The notes under the pieces: generated by a model
The model's input: only the letters and a program-made list of their open reading frames with translations
Told to the model about the DNA's origin: nothing
Database searches by the model: none
Program-made: the position numbers and the translations under genes
Shown here: positions 61,980 to 64,000 of the stretch, piece by piece
How positions within the stretch are numbered: position 1 is the first letter of the stretch
Layout of the letters: every line of letters begins with the position of its first letter
From: Acanthaster planci
Taxonomy: Eukaryota; Echinodermata; Asteroidea; Valvatida; Acanthasteridae
Direction of reading: 5' to 3'
Length of the DNA: 64,000 bases
Assembly (NCBI RefSeq): GCF_001949145.1
Contig: NW_019091380.1
Location: 373,084-437,083, forward strand

Positions 61980-63721
61980 GTCTGGCGTCACAATACAGGG
62001 GTTTTTATTGATTTTGTTTGTTGCGTTCCCCTGTCGATATATATCATTTCCAAGGTGGCCGGGTTTGTGGCGTGTTTCAGGGCTCAGGGCCCGAGGGCGC
62101 TGGGGACGATGATCCGGCTATGTGATCGATCGGTATACAGGACGCTGTCGGGATATGAACGTACAGCAACGACTGAGCATGGGTCGACCTAATTCGTTTC
62201 ATCATCGTCTTTGAGCAAACCAACTTCACAACCAGAGGTTTTTCTCCTTCACGACATACTTCTCGACAACTACACCCTAAACCACCGTTGTGAATAAAAT
62301 GCAAATGCTTGCCACTGATGCCGATTTGAAGAAACAAAACATACTTGGGCTAATTTTTCTTTTCATAACTTATTCCAAACACTTAATGTGGCACAAATAA
62401 TCAGATATTCCAAGCAAGTGCGTCACCATTGACTTGGTAATTTTAGCTTAGTAATTTTAGGCTGACGAAATACCTATTTCTCATATGTTTTCGAAGTGCT
62501 GAATTACAAATCCCCCGATATCTGAATGTCTTCCTTGAAAGCATCGTCCGGAGACTGTTGGCGAGTGACGTTATTGTAGTCGATCATTTCATTTTTTTCC
62601 TCCTCTATTCTCCCGCTGAAACGGTCAATATCCCCCATTGCTGCGACCTACTTAAATAATGTTGGATTCCAACAATCTTCCTCGCGTTTCTCCCAAACTA
62701 CATGTACAGTACATGTACACCCCCGACATAAATGCACGACCGTTTCGCACGTGACTCTTCAGCGGGGGCCGACGGATCGCTGCCCCCCTTCCTAATCGGC
62801 TCGGGTGGAAATCCCGCAGGAACCCGCACCTGCTTTGGCTATACACTAAAATATTCTCGTCGACAACAACGAAAATTTCTGCCCACAGGAGCGATTCCTC
62901 GACGGAAGACCAAAAACGCTGCGTATTATTACCAGGGGTTGATCTCCTGCAATACCTGTGCGGTTGATGCTTTCAGTGCTTCGCATCAAATTGACCGCCG
63001 AGACGTGTTTGCGGTGATCATGCAACGTGCGTGGGCACTTTGCGCCTCTTGTTCGAGTGGTTTGCTCACAGAACACCAATTTGCACGGCGTCTTTTTCTG
63101 CGCAGGCATACGAGTGTTTGCCCACGACGCATATAAAACATACAGTCACTGTTGTTAACTTCGAGCTAACAGCAAATCATGTTTGAAAGACTACACGCAA
63201 CACACTGAAAATATTGATCAAAATATCTCTACCCAATCTGGATCCGCTTATTTTACGAAACAGTATTCAACTCTTCATGTTGTCAGTAAATGAACTTCAA
63301 AGCTCTTTCCACAACCAACAAAGCCGCTCTATGTCTGAATTTACAATCTCGTTGGTAGTTTTACCCCAATAAAATTAAGTTAAGCACGAGTAAGAATTAC
63401 ATCAAAAAATACAGTCCTTCGTAGTCTGAGACCCTTTCCTGAACACAAAGCTTCCCATCAAATATCATTGGGAATTGAACCAATGCAATGAACTGTGATT
63501 ATTATTACCCAATGGACGGGGTGTCATCAGACCATGATCTGACATTTCGGGACAGTAACAGACAAATGCAAAGATGCAAGAAGACATAAGCGGATTGAAA
63601 TGAGTCTAAATATGACTCCCACCCTCCGTTGGCGATACGGTACCCTACCTCCTTAGGGAACCAAAGAAAGTCCAGCCTGGTGCCCACATTATCATTAACA
63701 CGAGTGACTGTACAAAGATGA

Positions 63722-64000
63722 NNNNNNNNNNNNNNNNNNNNNNNNNNNNNNNNNNNNNNNNNNNNNNNNNNNNNNNNNNNNNNNNNNNNNNNNNNNNNNN
63801 NNNNNNNNNNNNNNNNNNNNNNNNNNNNNNNNNNNNNNNNNNNNNNNNNNNNNNNNNNNNNNNNNNNNNNNNNNNNNNNNNNNNNNNNNNNNNNNNNNNN
63901 NNNNNNNNNNNNNNNNNNNNNNNNNNNNNNNNNNNNNNNNNNNNNNNNNNNNNNNNNNNNNNNNNNNNNNNNNNNNNNNNNNNNNNNNNNNNNNNNNNNN
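63722..64000. other. Assembly gap (279 N)
   Basis: All bases from 63722 to the end of the window are N, which marks a scaffold gap in a draft assembly. Its true length is unknown. Confidence 0.99.

Larger units (their letters stand above)
50561..63721. other. Upstream region of the PDE2A-like gene - no gene recognised
   Basis: Over 13 kb with no coding exon I could support. It contains a hAT-like MITE (52142-52368), an RFX X-box-like site (53498-53511), the 22-bp repeat field (54165-54966), CpG-richer DNA around 55560-56560 and 62730-63130, GCCGGGAA hairpins (57936-58238), an inverted-repeat element (59199-59435), a possible LINE tail (about 60050-60345), a palindromic MITE (61057-61240) and a second X-box-like site (61966-61979). 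The longest frames, 160 codons at 53123-53605 and 134 codons at 62732-63136, have no domain pattern. Confidence 0.65.

Overview
This window is eukaryotic, gene-poor DNA from a draft assembly that ends in an N gap at 63722-64000. It most likely comes from a marine invertebrate deuterostome such as an echinoderm, hemichordate or amphioxus. That placement is an inference. It rests on small exons with GT-AG introns, very long introns, a tRNA-derived SINE whose tail resembles the Deu-SINE 3' domain, many short inverted-repeat DNA elements, and extreme abundance of the palindrome TACATGTA. Nothing bacterial, viral or CRISPR-like was seen.

The one gene I can support is the 5' part of a PDE2A-like gene (cGMP-stimulated 3',5'-cyclic nucleotide phosphodiesterase) on the minus strand. 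Five coding exons were found by reading the minus strand for splice-bounded coding segments: 50413-50294, 19178-19089, 17332-17229, 13655-13546 and 4592-4537. Their phases fit (0, 0, 2, 1, 0) and together they give one uninterrupted 160-codon reading frame. From memory of mammalian PDE2A, the product lines up with the region before the annotated GAF-A domain. The tandem GAF domains and the catalytic domain must lie beyond position 1. Intron 1 is about 31.1 kb; introns 2, 3 and 4 are about 1.8, 3.6 and 9.0 kb.

Layout by + coordinate: 1-4536 is part of intron 5, with a duplicated 170-bp repeat and a GTGTTA-rich inverted-repeat element. 4593-13545 is intron 4, with a long foldback element built on tRNA-like sequence and a CpG-dense patch. 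13656-17228 and 17333-19088 are introns 3 and 2; intron 2 holds a tRNA-derived SINE. 19179-50293 is intron 1, with a palindromic MITE, a Deu-like SINE, a TTAA-flanked element and many TACATGTA tracts. 50414-63721 lies upstream of the start codon. It holds a hAT-like MITE with an 8-bp target duplication, an 800-bp field of 22-bp GATATC repeats, repeated hairpins, a second copy of the palindromic MITE, and RFX X-box-like sites.

No second gene was recognised. The other open frames, up to 173 codons, have no family resemblance or splice support and read like chance frames. The observations most worth following up are the GAF-like character of the PDE2A N-terminal region, the drop in TACATGTA density across the gene start, the 22-bp repeat field and the tRNA-like foldback element.
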